This document shows positions 29,857-38,831 of a stretch of DNA of 64,000 bases, one piece after another. The DNA lies in the NCBI RefSeq assembly GCF_900169275.1, contig NZ_FXZC01000002.1, forward strand, positions 124,001 through 188,000, written 5' to 3'. The notes beneath the pieces were generated by a model. That model ran no database searches. It saw nothing but the letters and a program-made list of their open reading frames with translations, and was not told the origin of the DNA. Numbering within the stretch: the first letter of the stretch is position 1; every line of letters begins with the position of its first letter. The translations under genes were made by a program, and so were the position numbers. Source of the DNA: Brevibacterium casei CIP 102111. Its GTDB lineage: Bacteria > Actinomycetota > Actinomycetes > Actinomycetales > Brevibacteriaceae.

Positions 29857-32517
29857 TCACGGCGTGAGGACGAGCGTGTCGACGGTGCTCTCACGCACGG
29901 CCTGCGGCGAATACGCCCACGGGCGGGTCCGATTCGCCGCCCAGTCCTCGGTCTGGTCGGCATAGTTCGGATGGAACGCGTGCCCCGAGGCACCGGTGAG
30001 GTTGATCCAGCGGGAGTCGTCGAAATCGGCGAGGTCGATGATCTGGCGCATCGACGGCACCCAATTCGTCGCGAAGCCCTCGGAGGCGTCCCAGCCGGTG
30101 GCATTGACGACTCCCGAGCCGCCCGAGACCTCGTAGGGTCCGCGGTTGAAGAGCCGCTCGACCGCGGTGATCCCGGATTCGCCGAGGCTCGCGTTGCGGA
30201 TCGTCAGCTCGTGCAGGGTGCCCCACCGCCATGTCACCGGCTCCGGACCGAGGAGGTCCTCCGTCCGGTTCCACGCGGAGCCGAGCGCCCGGGCGAGGGC
30301 CTCGTCGCGGTTCTCGACCTCGCCCTCCTGCCACCACGGGGAGTCGGGTTGGGTGAGGAGGTTGTCGATGACGAGGTACCAGTGGCTGCCGCCGCTCGGG
30401 CGCACCCCTTTGGGCAGCTTCGGGGCGAACACCTCGTCGAGGACGGTGGAGACGACGACGTTGAAGTACGCCGCACCGACGCTGTTCGCCGCGTCGCGTC
30501 CGTCCCACGTCCGCAGCAGCTCCTGACCCGCCTCGATGTCGGCATCTCCCTGGGCGTCGACGGCGAGGATGCGGGGCAGGAGCGTGTCGGCCATGGGATT
30601 GAGGTCGTCGCCCTGGATGCGGGAGAAGTCGTCAGCGGTGACGGGACCGGCGGCGATCGCCTCGGTGAGCAGATCGGTGATCCGCTCGGCCCGGTCGCCT
30701 CTGTCGAAGTCGCCGGACAGCCGCACGGACTGCCCGGGACGCGTGACGGGGTTGTTCGCGGTGACGATCCAGCCGCGTTCGGGGTTGAACAGGGACGGCA
30801 GCTCATCGAAGCCGATCCACCCCTGCCAGTCCTGGGCCGACTCCCAGCCCTGGCGGGGCATCATTCCGTCGGCCGTGCCGCGGCGGGGGATCTTCCCGGG
30901 CGCCTGGTAGCCGATGTTGCCCTCGGTGTCGGCGTAGACGAGGTTCTGGGAGGGGACGTCGAAAAGCTCGGCGGCGTCACGGAACTCCTCCCAGTTCGTC
31001 GCCCTGTTGAGCGCGAAGATCGCCGTGGCCGTGCGCCCGGGCTGCAGGGCCGTCCATTCGAGGGCGAGGCGGTAGCGCACTCCGCCCAATCCCTCCGTGG
31101 CAGACTTCTCCCCGGTCGTCGTGTCGAGGACGCGACGGTAGGTCTTGTCGAGGTCGGAGACGATCGGTCCGTGCTTCGTCTCCCACACCGTCATCGTCCG
31201 CGGCTCCTCCTTGGCGATCTCGATCGTCTCCTGCCGGGTCTCGACCCTCTCATCGCCTGCGTCGGAGAGGACGTCGGCGTCCCGGATCTTCTCGACGACG
31301 AGGTCGGTGACGTCGGGGCCGAGGTTCGTCATCCCCCACGCGATGGACTGGTTGTGGCCGATGACGACCCCGGGCATGCCGGAGAAGGAGAAACCGGAGA
31401 CGTCGAAGGGGCATGCGGGGGAGACCGTGCGACAGCGCAGACCCACCTGATACCAGACCGAGGGCATCGCCGGCGACAGGTGCGGGTCGTTGGCCAGCAG
31501 CGGGGCCCCGGTGGCCGTGAGCTCCCCGGAGACGACCCACGAGTTCGACCCGAGGTCGTGGCTGCTCATCCCCAGCAGCGCCGGGAGCCTGCGGATCTGC
31601 TCGTCGAGTTCGGTGAGGTCGCCCGGCAGGGCGTCCTCCGACCGAGGGCCGGTGACGGTGCCTCCGGCGTTCGGGTCGTCCCCCGCCGAGGCGGTTCCCG
31701 GTGTCGAAGGGTCCGCCGAGGCGGTTCCCGGTTCTGCTGCCGGCTCGGCCTCCGGGGTGCCGCCGACGATCGTCGGGCGGTCGTCATAGGGGTAGTCGGG
31801 GTAGATGTCGGCCATCTGCGACTCGTCGAGGGACCCCGCGGAGATCGCGCGATCGATCTCGTCCTCGAGGTTCGAGCGCAGGTCCCATGCCATCGCCTTG
31901 AGCCAGGCGACGCTGTCGGCCGGCGTCCACTCCTCAATCGTCACCGGCCCCGTCTGGAGGCCGAGGATGCCGTACTCGAGGGACACCTCGGTGGGGGAGC
32001 GGTCGGCGAGGTAGGCGTTGACCCCGTCGGCGTAGGCCTGGTAGTAGGAGAGCGTCGTCGCGTCGAGGCGGGCGACCTCCTCCTCGGCGACCCTCCGCCA
32101 GCCCAGCGTGCGGATGAACGCGTCCGTGCGGTACTGGGAGGCGCCGAAGAGCTCGGAGAGCCGGCCCGCGGTGACATGCCGACGGAAGTCCATCTCCCAG
32201 AACCGGTCCTGGGCGTGGACGAACCCCTGGGCGAGGAAGAGGTCGCGGGCCGTGTCCGCTTCGATGCGGGGGATGCCGGAGGCATCGCGGGTGACGACGA
32301 CCTGGGAGTCGAGGCCGGGGATGCTCAGCGTTCCGTCGGTGGTGGGGAAGGAGCGGCGGACGACGCCGATGCCGAGGAGGACGGCGATGAGAAGGAGGAC
32401 GACGAGGGCCGCGACGACGCGGAGGACGGCCTTCTTGCTCAGGGACAGGTGGGTCCCGTCGGGCGGGCGCATGGCGGATTCCAGCGGGCTCGGCACGTCA
32501 GCATCCGCGGCAGCCAT
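29857..32517 (-). CDS. Penicillin acylase family (Ntn-hydrolase) protein
   Basis: In this 886-residue precursor a hydrophobic helix at about 30-52 (VLRVVAALVVLLLIAVLLGIG) works as signal anchor. The alpha chain (about 60-250) and a Pro/Ala/Gly-rich spacer (about 255-300) precede the autocatalytic nucleophile Ser324 in LGSNSWVVSG, which becomes the N terminus of the beta chain. Family members cleave amide bonds such as penicillin G, acyl-homoserine lactones or cell-wall amides; the natural substrate here is unknown. GAAGGAG precedes the ATG. The spacer contains two copies of a 20-bp direct repeat. Confidence 0.92.
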   Translation of the reverse strand: MAAADADVPSPLESAMRPPDGTHLSLSKKAVLRVVAALVVLLLIAVLLGIGVVRRSFPTTDGTLSIPGLDSQVVVTRDASGIPRIEADTARDLFLAQGFVHAQDRFWEMDFRRHVTAGRLSELFGASQYRTDAFIRTLGWRRVAEEEVARLDATTLSYYQAYADGVNAYLADRSPTEVSLEYGILGLQTGPVTIEEWTPADSVAWLKAMAWDLRSNLEDEIDRAISAGSLDESQMADIYPDYPYDDRPTIVGGTPEAEPAAEPGTASADPSTPGTASAGDDPNAGGTVTGPRSEDALPGDLTELDEQIRRLPALLGMSSHDLGSNSWVVSGELTATGAPLLANDPHLSPAMPSVWYQVGLRCRTVSPACPFDVSGFSFSGMPGVVIGHNQSIAWGMTNLGPDVTDLVVEKIRDADVLSDAGDERVETRQETIEIAKEEPRTMTVWETKHGPIVSDLDKTYRRVLDTTTGEKSATEGLGGVRYRLALEWTALQPGRTATAIFALNRATNWEEFRDAAELFDVPSQNLVYADTEGNIGYQAPGKIPRRGTADGMMPRQGWESAQDWQGWIGFDELPSLFNPERGWIVTANNPVTRPGQSVRLSGDFDRGDRAERITDLLTEAIAAGPVTADDFSRIQGDDLNPMADTLLPRILAVDAQGDADIEAGQELLRTWDGRDAANSVGAAYFNVVVSTVLDEVFAPKLPKGVRPSGGSHWYLVIDNLLTQPDSPWWQEGEVENRDEALARALGSAWNRTEDLLGPEPVTWRWGTLHELTIRNASLGESGITAVERLFNRGPYEVSGGSGVVNATGWDASEGFATNWVPSMRQIIDLADFDDSRWINLTGASGHAFHPNYADQTEDWAANRTRPWAYSPQAVRESTVDTLVLTP
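31683..31732. repeat. 20-bp direct repeat in the acylase spacer
   Basis: CCGCCGAGGCGGTTCCCGGT occurs at 31683-31702 and exactly again at 31713-31732. Both copies contain the CGCCGAGGCG motif that is common between genes in this window. They encode a low-complexity Gly/Thr/Ala/Ser stretch in the part of the acylase expected to be removed or disordered. Confidence 0.8.
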
Positions 32518-32544
32518 GGGTCTCCTTCGACGGCGTCACCTCAG

Positions 32545-32550
32545 AGTATA
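32545..32550 (-). promoter_or_regulatory. -10 box of the penicillin acylase gene
   Basis: TATACT on the minus strand lies 28 nt before the ATG at 32517, leaving room for a short leader with its GAAGGAG ribosome binding site. It shows that the acylase gene has its own promoter although DUF817 lies just upstream on the same strand. Confidence 0.55.
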
Positions 32551-32555
32551 GGTGC

Positions 32556-33437
32556 TCACCGGCGGGAACGGGCGGGATCGACGCCGGCCGACGGGTCCTC
32601 CGGGGGCCGCGGCGGGTAGACGAAGGTGACGAGGACGACGGAGATCATCATGAGCAGGAACCACGCGACGAGCTTCGTCACGGGCACGAGCTCCCAGCCG
32701 CCGGCCTGGGACGGGTAGAGCCAGGCTCCCGCGGCCGTGCCGATGTTCTCCGCGATCCAGATGAAGAAGGCGACGAGGACGAAGGCGAGGAGGATCGGCA
32801 TGCGCAGGGTGCGGGTGTGGACGCGGAAGTGCATCGTGCAGCGGAAGTAGACGATGACCGTGGCCGCGACGAGGACGAGACGGATGTCGGGCAGCCAATG
32901 GTGGGTGAAGAAGTTGAGGTAGATGGCAGCGGCGATGATCGCGGTGATCCACCTCGGCGGGTAATGGCTGAAGCGGAGGTCGAAGAGGCGGTAGACGCGG
33001 ACGATGTAGGACCCGACGGCGGCGTACATGAATCCCGTGAACAGGGGGACCGCGCCGATGTGGAGGACGCCGCCGGGGGCGTAGTTCCACGACCCGACGG
33101 CGGTCTTGAAGATCTCCATCCCCGTGCCGACGATGTGGAAGACGACGATGACGAGGAACTCCCGACCCGTCTCGAGGCGGAAGGCGAGCATGCCGATCTG
33201 GATGAGCACGGCGATGATGACGAGGAGGTCGTTGCGGTCGAGCGCCGCCCCGTCGGGATACCACCACGCGGTGGCGACGATGGCCGCGAGCATGAGCGCC
33301 CCGAACAGGCACGCCCACGCCTGCTTGATCCCGAAGACGAGGAACTCCCGGACTCCGGTGGGCACCCGGGTCAGCCAGCGGTTGGCGAAGCGATCGAGGA
33401 GGAGTTCGAGCCGCGTGAGCTCGCGGTCAGAGGTCAT
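32556..33437 (-). CDS. DUF817 integral membrane protein
   Basis: ATG 33437 has GAAGGA 5 nt upstream; 293 residues with about eight hydrophobic helices. Conserved blocks such as FLVFGIKQAWACLFGALML, FHIVGTGMEIFKTAVGSWNY, RFSHYPPRWIT and FFTHHWLPDIR match DUF817, a bacterial membrane family of unknown function rich in conserved His, Trp and Tyr. A carotenoid- or heme-related enzyme role has been suggested for similar proteins, but nothing here tests that. Confidence 0.85.
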   Translation of the reverse strand: MTSDRELTRLELLLDRFANRWLTRVPTGVREFLVFGIKQAWACLFGALMLAAIVATAWWYPDGAALDRNDLLVIIAVLIQIGMLAFRLETGREFLVIVVFHIVGTGMEIFKTAVGSWNYAPGGVLHIGAVPLFTGFMYAAVGSYIVRVYRLFDLRFSHYPPRWITAIIAAAIYLNFFTHHWLPDIRLVLVAATVIVYFRCTMHFRVHTRTLRMPILLAFVLVAFFIWIAENIGTAAGAWLYPSQAGGWELVPVTKLVAWFLLMMISVVLVTFVYPPRPPEDPSAGVDPARSRR

Positions 33438-33533
33438 CGGGGTCCTTCGGCGATCGGTCGGAGGCCTCAAGACTACCGTCATCGTTCCAGGCCAGAGGTG
33501 CGCCTCGGCGGGACCCCCGGCACAGTGAGGTTC

Positions 33534-33563
33534 TTCACAAGCTGCTCACAGCTCGGGTAGCAT
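33534..33563 (+). promoter_or_regulatory. Promoter of the LGFP amidase gene
   Basis: TTCACA (33534-33539) and TAGCAT (33558-33563) are 18 bp apart. A GAGGAAG ribosome binding site lies 4 nt before the ATG at 33595, giving a leader of about 25 nt. Confidence 0.6.
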
Positions 33564-33594
33564 CGCAGATGTCACCGACCTGCGAGGAAGCATC

Positions 33595-35298
33595 ATGCGC
33601 ACACGAGCGCTGTCACTGACCATCTCCGCCGCCACTGCACTCGCCCTCACCGCCTCCCTCGGCACGACCGCGCTCGCCGCCGATCCCACCGAGAGCTCCG
33701 AACCGACGGATCCACCGGCGACCGATTCCGGCTCCGGCTCAGGCGCCGCCTCGGACCCACCGGCGACGAAGAACCTCGGCGACACCGCGATCGCCACGCA
33801 TTCGGCCCGTGCCGGCGCTGTCACGGGCATCGACCTCGACGCCGACGAGGTGACCATCCTCGGTGCGACGTGGAACGGCGACGACCCGGGCCTCGAGATC
33901 CGCTACAAGCAGTCCGGGACATGGTCGGACTGGGAGGAGCTTCGCGTCGAGGACGAAGGCGGGCCGGACGACGGCTCGGCCGAGGCGCAGCAGGCGGCAG
34001 CGGTCTCCGGTGAGTCCGAGGCCGTGCCCGTCCTCGACTCCTCGAGAGTCGAGGTGCGCAGCGTCGACGGTTCGGCCGCGACCACGGACCTCGAGATCAC
34101 GACGGTCTCGACCCCGGTCACCGTTGCGGATGAGGCGATCGACCCGCCGCCGGCCCCGGACCCGACACAGGGACTGTCCCCGCAGATCTACGACCAAGGA
34201 CTCAAGGCGAACATCGTCACCCGCAAGGAGTGGGGCGCGGATGAGAGCCTCGTGCGCTGCCAGTCGGACCAGACGTCGAGCGCGAAGGGCGTCTTCCTCC
34301 ACCACACGGCCGGGTCGAATTCGTACACGCAGGCCCAGGCACCGGGCATCATCCGCGGCTACCTCACGTTCCACACGCAGTCCCGGGGCTGGTGCGACAT
34401 CGGCTACAACTTCCTCGTCGACCGGTTCGGCACGATCTACGAAGGCCGTGCCGGCAGCATCGACAAGGCGATCACCGGGGCACACGCCTCGGGCTTCAAC
34501 TCGGGGACGATCGGGGTGGCCGTCCTCGGGACGTACAGCGGATCGGCCCCGAGCTCGGCCGCCCAGCGCGCCGTCGAACGGGTCGTCGCGTGGAAGGCGA
34601 ACATGTTCGCGTTCTCACCGACAGGGTCGATGACGCTCACCTCCGGCGGCGGGAGCACCTCGAAGTATCCGGAGGGGAAGTCGGTCACGCTCAAGACCGT
34701 CTCCGGCCACCGGGACACGAGCTATACGGACTGCCCGGGCACGGCGTTCTACAACCGGCTCGGGTCGATCCGCACCGCGGCGGCGAACCTCCAGTCCTCG
34801 CTCGGCTACGTCACCAAGGGGGCGATCGGCGTGTACTACCGTGCGCATCGGGCGCAGACCGGGGAGCCGACGGGCACCGAGAGGTCGCTGTCGAATCCCG
34901 ACGGCGCCTACCAGCACTTCACGAAGGGCACGGTCTACTGGTCGAGCGCGACCGGGGCGCACCTCAACAAGGGCGGAATCAGGACCGCGTACGGCGCGAT
35001 CGGCTACGAGAAGGGCAGGCTCGGGTTCCCCACGAGCGACGAAGTGACCTTCAAGTACCGCTCGAACGCGGTCTACCAGAACTTCGCGGGCGGCATCATC
35101 ACGTACTCGTCGACGACGAAGGGCCAGCCGCTCAGCGGCGGTTTCCTCGGCAAGTGGAAGTCGCTCGGCTGGGAACGCAGCAGCCTCGGCCTGCCGACGA
35201 GCGGCGAGTACACCTCGAACGGCAAGACCCGACAGAACTTCGAGAAGGGGTACATGACGTACACGGCGAGCGAGGGCGTCAAGGTCTTCGCCGGGTGA
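33595..35298 (+). CDS. Secreted N-acetylmuramoyl-L-alanine amidase with LGFP repeats
   Basis: This 567-residue protein has a signal peptide (1-28, ending TTALA), a Ser/Thr/Glu-rich region, then an amidase_2/PGRP domain (about 205-390) with zinc ligands visible as His236 or His237 in VFLHHTAG, His372 in SGHRDTSY and Cys380 in DCPG. The C-terminal part (about 405-565) holds three LGFP-type repeats (AIGYEKGRLGFPTSDE, LGWERSSLGLPTSGEY), which bind the mycolate/arabinogalactan-type or other actinobacterial wall. It probably cleaves peptide stems from glycan strands during growth or division. Confidence 0.92.
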   Translation: MRTRALSLTISAATALALTASLGTTALAADPTESSEPTDPPATDSGSGSGAASDPPATKNLGDTAIATHSARAGAVTGIDLDADEVTILGATWNGDDPGLEIRYKQSGTWSDWEELRVEDEGGPDDGSAEAQQAAAVSGESEAVPVLDSSRVEVRSVDGSAATTDLEITTVSTPVTVADEAIDPPPAPDPTQGLSPQIYDQGLKANIVTRKEWGADESLVRCQSDQTSSAKGVFLHHTAGSNSYTQAQAPGIIRGYLTFHTQSRGWCDIGYNFLVDRFGTIYEGRAGSIDKAITGAHASGFNSGTIGVAVLGTYSGSAPSSAAQRAVERVVAWKANMFAFSPTGSMTLTSGGGSTSKYPEGKSVTLKTVSGHRDTSYTDCPGTAFYNRLGSIRTAAANLQSSLGYVTKGAIGVYYRAHRAQTGEPTGTERSLSNPDGAYQHFTKGTVYWSSATGAHLNKGGIRTAYGAIGYEKGRLGFPTSDEVTFKYRSNAVYQNFAGGIITYSSTTKGQPLSGGFLGKWKSLGWERSSLGLPTSGEYTSNGKTRQNFEKGYMTYTASEGVKVFAG

Positions 35299-35344
35299 GC
35301 ATCCTGTCAGAGGCGAGGCAGGGTCCGCCGGCGAGCCCGCCCCC

Positions 35345-35350
35345 TAGACT
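35345..35350 (+). promoter_or_regulatory. -10 box of the epimerase-like gene, leaderless
   Basis: TAGACT lies 6 nt before the ATG at 35357. The intervening GGGCTG is not a ribosome binding site at usable distance. Confidence 0.55.
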
Positions 35351-35356
35351 GGGCTG

Positions 35357-36028
35357 ATGCGCATCCTTCTCTTCGGCGCCTCCGGCTGGGTGGGCTCCCG
35401 CCTGGCCCGACGCCTGTCCGGCGACCATGACATCGTCGGCGTCGTCCGCACTCCGCCGACCGCCTCGGTGGACTTCATCCCACTCGTCGTCCCCGACTGG
35501 GTCGAGCGACCGCACGCCGTCGCCGAGGCGCTCGCCGAGGTGGGACTGAGCATCGACGCGCAGATCGCTGCGGTCGGCGGCTGGTACGTCGACGGGCCGA
35601 TGCTCGGCCGCGGCATCGACGCCTTCGACGCCGACTTCGACTCGTACCTGCGGGCGCACTTCTCCGCGTGCGCAGTCGCGGCAGACCTCGGGGTGGACAT
35701 CCACCTTGCGTTCAACGGCGTCGCGAGCATCGAGGCCTGCGTGGGCTCGGGGGCGATCAGCGTCTTCGGGGCCGCCCAGCAGATGCTCATCCGCGTCGCC
35801 GACGCCGAGTCCCCGTCCGTGCGGTTCCGGGAGCTCACCATCCTCGCTCCGCTCCACGGTGATGAGCGCAACGACACCGAGGGCGGGGTCGAGACGATCG
35901 GCATCGACGTCGTCGTCGGCGCCGCCGAGCGCATCCTCACCGCAGGCACGGACGAGGTCATCACCCACCTCGCCCCGTCCGACGCCCTGCTCACTGAGGA
36001 GGGGGCTTCGCCTTCGCATAGCGGATGA
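35357..36028 (+). CDS. NAD-dependent epimerase / SDR-like protein
   Basis: The 223-residue protein starts with the Rossmann nucleotide-binding loop ILLFGASGWVGSRLARRL, followed by VVRTPP, as in extended SDR/NAD(P)-binding epimerases. No clear YxxxK pair is present in the middle, so catalysis may be lost or unusual; it may be a reduced NmrA/SDR-like binding protein. The 3' end overlaps the convergent RibD-C gene by 38 bp. Substrate unknown. Confidence 0.65.
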   Translation: MRILLFGASGWVGSRLARRLSGDHDIVGVVRTPPTASVDFIPLVVPDWVERPHAVAEALAEVGLSIDAQIAAVGGWYVDGPMLGRGIDAFDADFDSYLRAHFSACAVAADLGVDIHLAFNGVASIEACVGSGAISVFGAAQQMLIRVADAESPSVRFRELTILAPLHGDERNDTEGGVETIGIDVVVGAAERILTAGTDEVITHLAPSDALLTEEGASPSHSG

Positions 36029-36554
36029 CGACCTGATCGTCGAGCTGCTCGATCCCACGCACGCGCAGGGGGATGTCGGCCTCGAGCCCCGAGAAGTGGG
36101 TGAGACCGTCCCGGAGATAGCGCGACGAGATGCTCAGATGCAGCTCCGTGTGCGGATAGTGCTCGAGGATCCGATAGGCGAGGTTGGGCCCGGATTCGCA
36201 CACGATCTCGTCGCTGTCCGACGCGAGCCCGGCGACCACCTCGGCGAGGGAGTTCGGGGTGAAGCCCACGGCACGGTAGTCGAGTCCCCGATCGGCGAGC
36301 TGCCGGGCGAGCTCAGCGGGGTCGGACTCCGTGAGGACGTGGACGGGGGTGTGTTCGAGGGCTTTGCCGGGGGCGTTGATCATCGGCAGCCGGGGGTTGA
36401 GCGCGGTACGGCGGTCGATGATGATCGCTCCCGCCCGCCTGCGCAGTCCGACGAAGTAGCGAAAATCCGTCGGCGTCGAGACCCCCGTCGACCAGCCGTC
36501 GTGGGCGTAGGCGCCGTTGATCGTCTGGACGAGGGCGATGGTGATCCGGCGCAT
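35991..36554 (-). CDS. RibD C-terminal-domain (DHFR-like) reductase family protein
   Basis: The 187-residue product begins MRRITIALVQTINGAYAHDG and continues DFRYFVGLRRRAGAIIIDRRTALNPRLPMIN, the layout of the RibD-C / dihydrofolate-reductase-like fold that binds NADPH. It lacks the deaminase half of RibD. An ATG at 36557 in ATGA overlap with the L,D-transpeptidase stop would add one Met; either start gives a coupled pair. Such stand-alone proteins are common in actinobacteria and their substrates are mostly unknown. Confidence 0.75.
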   Translation of the reverse strand: MRRITIALVQTINGAYAHDGWSTGVSTPTDFRYFVGLRRRAGAIIIDRRTALNPRLPMINAPGKALEHTPVHVLTESDPAELARQLADRGLDYRAVGFTPNSLAEVVAGLASDSDEIVCESGPNLAYRILEHYPHTELHLSISSRYLRDGLTHFSGLEADIPLRVRGIEQLDDQVVIRYAKAKPPPQ

Positions 36555-37333
36555 CATTCCCTCAGTTCGCTCACGGGACCCATGGCGATGCGCGGGTCCG
36601 CCTCCGGGTCGATCGTCCGCATGATCCACAGGAGGTCCTTCTCCTTGAGGGTGACGCACCCGTTCGTGCCCGAGTCGTGATCGAGGTGGAGCCAGATGCC
36701 GCCGCCCTTCTCCTTGCCCAGGGGCCGCGTCCGGTCAGTCGGCGGAGTGCCGCGCTTGCGGTTGTAGTCGATGGCGATGATGTAGTCGAACACGCGGGAG
36801 TACTCCTCCCCGTAGGCGACGGTCGCCGAGGCGGGCAGTCCGGCATCGCGCGTGTAGGCCAGCTTCGTTCCCGGGTCCTTCCGGTATCCGCCCGCATCGG
36901 TGAGGGTGAAGACACCGCTCGGGGTCGTCTTGTCCCCTTCCCGGCGGTCGGCGAGCCAGCCGTTGGATCCGTTGTGGGTGGGGAAGGTCTTCCGCTTCGT
37001 CCACGTCTCGTCCGTGCGCTCGTAGAAGGCGAGCTCACCGCTGTCCGAGGCGGCGTCGGGGCTGCTGACGACGATGACCTGGGTCGTGCCGGCCGGGATC
37101 TGCGCCGAGGTCTCAGGGCCGAGCCCCGGGACCGTCGGTCCTGCCGCCGAGGCGGACTCCTGACCGCCGGGGTCGAGCTGGGCGGGGACGGCGAAGTCGC
37201 CGGTCCGCATCTGCTGAGCGGGAGCCGCGAGACCCCGGTCGGTGTCGGGGGACTCCTCGGCGGGCCCGCACGAGGAGAGCACGAATGCGAGCCCGACGAC
37301 GCCCGCGCACAGGCGGGTGCGAGCACTGACCAT
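36554..37333 (-). CDS. L,D-transpeptidase (YkuD)-like lipoprotein
   Basis: The 259-residue protein has a lipobox VLSSC at residues 18-22, so it is probably a membrane-anchored lipoprotein. The C-terminal catalytic region has GGGIWLHLDHDSGTNGCVTLKEKDL with the nucleophile Cys226 and a preceding His, a variant of the HxxSHGC motif of L,D-transpeptidases, which crosslink peptidoglycan or attach proteins to it. A GAGGAT box or GAGAGGA ribosome binding site lies 6-7 nt upstream of ATG 37333. It is co-translated with the RibD-C gene. Confidence 0.82.
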   Translation of the reverse strand: MVSARTRLCAGVVGLAFVLSSCGPAEESPDTDRGLAAPAQQMRTGDFAVPAQLDPGGQESASAAGPTVPGLGPETSAQIPAGTTQVIVVSSPDAASDSGELAFYERTDETWTKRKTFPTHNGSNGWLADRREGDKTTPSGVFTLTDAGGYRKDPGTKLAYTRDAGLPASATVAYGEEYSRVFDYIIAIDYNRKRGTPPTDRTRPLGKEKGGGIWLHLDHDSGTNGCVTLKEKDLLWIMRTIDPEADPRIAMGPVSELRE

Positions 37334-37394
37334 GACGCCATCCTCTCACGGGCGCGACCCGGGCGGGGTGCGTGTCTGTGAGAAAATGGCTCCC

Positions 37395-38573
37395 ATGAGC
37401 ATTCCACCCGTGCCGAACCATCCTCCGCGCCCCGGGCGCCGGAAACCGGCCGAGGAGACTCCGGATTCGATCACCACGCAGCTCTTCATCGGCCAGGACA
37501 GGCCCGCCGACGCCGACGGATCGACGCAGGCGCTGTCGGCCGAGGAGATCCAACGGCTGCGGTCGATGGTCTCCGCCGACGGCACTGAGGCCACGGAGGT
37601 CCTCAGCCTCGATGAACTCCGTCAGCTCGCCGCCGAGGGCGCAGGATCCGGGGGACCGGAGTCCGAGGAGTCCGGACCGTCCCCGAGGAAGGCGAGTGCA
37701 TCCGACATCGCCGAGGCGCAGGCCGCCTCGGCGCCCCGGCAGTGGAACCCGCAGGGAACCCCGCACAACGGGGGCGCTGAAGGTCCGGGTCGCGGCGGCG
37801 AGGGCTTCGGCGCCGCGGCCCCCGGCATGGCAGCGGCCTCCGGCGCGGCAGCCGCTCCGGGTCGGGCAGGGTACGGGTCGCAGGGTCAGGGCGGCGGCAC
37901 TCCCGTCCCTCCGGCAGGTGCCGGGTACGCCGCCGGCTACGGCGGTGACGGCTACGGTCCGGGGGGTCCGACGGGTCCCGGTGGCGGGGCCGGCGGCGGC
38001 AGCGGTCCGGGGGGACCCTACCGGCGCGAGCCGGAGACGAAGCGCGTGCCGGCGTGGCTGTGGGTCCTCGCGGCCATCGCTCTCGTCCTCGCCCTCGGCA
38101 TCGTCGGCTACATCGTCTGGGACTCGATGCAGAGCAGGGACGACGTCGCCTCTGCGCCGGTGAGTCCGAGCCCCGCCCCGAGTCTCGAACCGACCGAGGG
38201 ACCTGAGACGTCGAGCCCTCCGGCCGCGGTCGAGACCTTCGCCTCGCCGTCGGGCAACATCGAGTGCACGATCGACTCCGAGCGGGCTCGCTGTGTCATC
38301 AGCTCCTTCGACTACACGCCTCCGGAGCGGCCCGAGGACTGCCAGATGGAGAACTGGGGCTCGGTCGTCGTCGCCAACGGCGAAGGCGCAGGGTTCTCGT
38401 GCGTTGAGGCCCCGGAGAACGCGGGGCCGGCGCGCGTCCTCGGATACGGAGAGTCGATCTCGGCCTCGGGGATGACGTGCACGTCCGCCGAGGACGGCAT
38501 GACGTGCACATCCGACTCCACCGGCGTCGGCTTCACGGTTCGCCGAGCCTCGGTCGACTTCCTCGGGGACTGA
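37395..38573 (+). CDS. Membrane protein with Gly/Pro-rich cytoplasmic region and DUF6636-like extracellular domain
   Basis: This 392-residue protein starts at ATG 37395; ATG 37386 would add three residues and GAAAAT at 37382-37387 may be a leaderless -10 box. Residues 1-215 are charged and then Gly/Ala/Pro-rich and disordered; one transmembrane helix is at about 220-240 (VPAWLWVLAAIALVLALGIVGYIVW). The outer domain (about 275-390) begins FASPSGNIECTI and has six or so cysteines, as in DUF6636-type actinobacterial domains. Function unknown; the tail resembles envelope sensor or scaffold proteins. Confidence 0.75.
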   Translation: MSIPPVPNHPPRPGRRKPAEETPDSITTQLFIGQDRPADADGSTQALSAEEIQRLRSMVSADGTEATEVLSLDELRQLAAEGAGSGGPESEESGPSPRKASASDIAEAQAASAPRQWNPQGTPHNGGAEGPGRGGEGFGAAAPGMAAASGAAAAPGRAGYGSQGQGGGTPVPPAGAGYAAGYGGDGYGPGGPTGPGGGAGGGSGPGGPYRREPETKRVPAWLWVLAAIALVLALGIVGYIVWDSMQSRDDVASAPVSPSPAPSLEPTEGPETSSPPAAVETFASPSGNIECTIDSERARCVISSFDYTPPERPEDCQMENWGSVVVANGEGAGFSCVEAPENAGPARVLGYGESISASGMTCTSAEDGMTCTSDSTGVGFTVRRASVDFLGD

Positions 38574-38709
38574 GGGCCGCCCCGGCGGCGTCGGGGACTG
38601 CGGTGGTCCCGGGGACCGTCGACCGCCTCGGCGGCAGAGGACGGAGTCGGATCACGAGCCAAGTGTCTTGAGATGTGGACAGTGCGCTCGCCCCGGCGGG
38701 TCGGCGGTC

Positions 38710-38715
38710 TACCGT
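38710..38715 (+). promoter_or_regulatory. -10 box of the leuA leader peptide, leaderless
   Basis: TACCGT lies 6 nt before the GTG at 38722, the spacing seen at the other leaderless genes of this window. Confidence 0.5.
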
Positions 38716-38721
38716 GGAGGC

Positions 38722-38766
38722 GTGGCTCACAGGTTCATCCTCCTTCCGTGCCGCGACGAGTCCTGA
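38722..38766 (+). CDS. Candidate leader peptide upstream of leuA
   Basis: A 14-codon frame reads (M)AHRFILLPCRDES and stops at TGA 38764. It contains the branched-chain run Ile-Leu-Leu, starts 6 nt after a -10 box, and ends 65 nt before leuA. Immediately afterwards the RNA can form mutually exclusive stems. Leader peptides of this kind before leuA are established in several actinobacteria, so this is a likely ribosome-mediated attenuator, but the short frame could be accidental. Confidence 0.5.
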   Translation: MAHRFILLPCRDES

Positions 38767-38827
38767 ACGGACAGCGCCCTCGTCGCGGAGTCCTCCATGC
38801 TGATCCGCACGACGAGAGATGACGAGG
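38751..38827 (+). promoter_or_regulatory. Competing RNA stems before leuA
   Basis: Segment A CCGCGACGAG (38751-38760, within the leader frame) is a perfect 10-bp complement of B CTCGTCGCGG (38779-38788). The CTCGTCG part of B can instead pair with C CGACGAG (38810-38816) or, by six bases, with D GACGAG (38821-38826), which includes the leuA ribosome binding site. A translating ribosome over A would therefore decide which partner B takes. Confidence 0.5.
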
Positions 38828-38831
38828 AATG

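Noticed and set aside
33569..33594. ATG at 33569, 5 nt after TAGCAT, as a leaderless start for the LGFP amidase
   Set aside because: It is out of frame with the amidase. The ATG at 33595 has a GAGGAAG ribosome binding site and a proper signal peptide.
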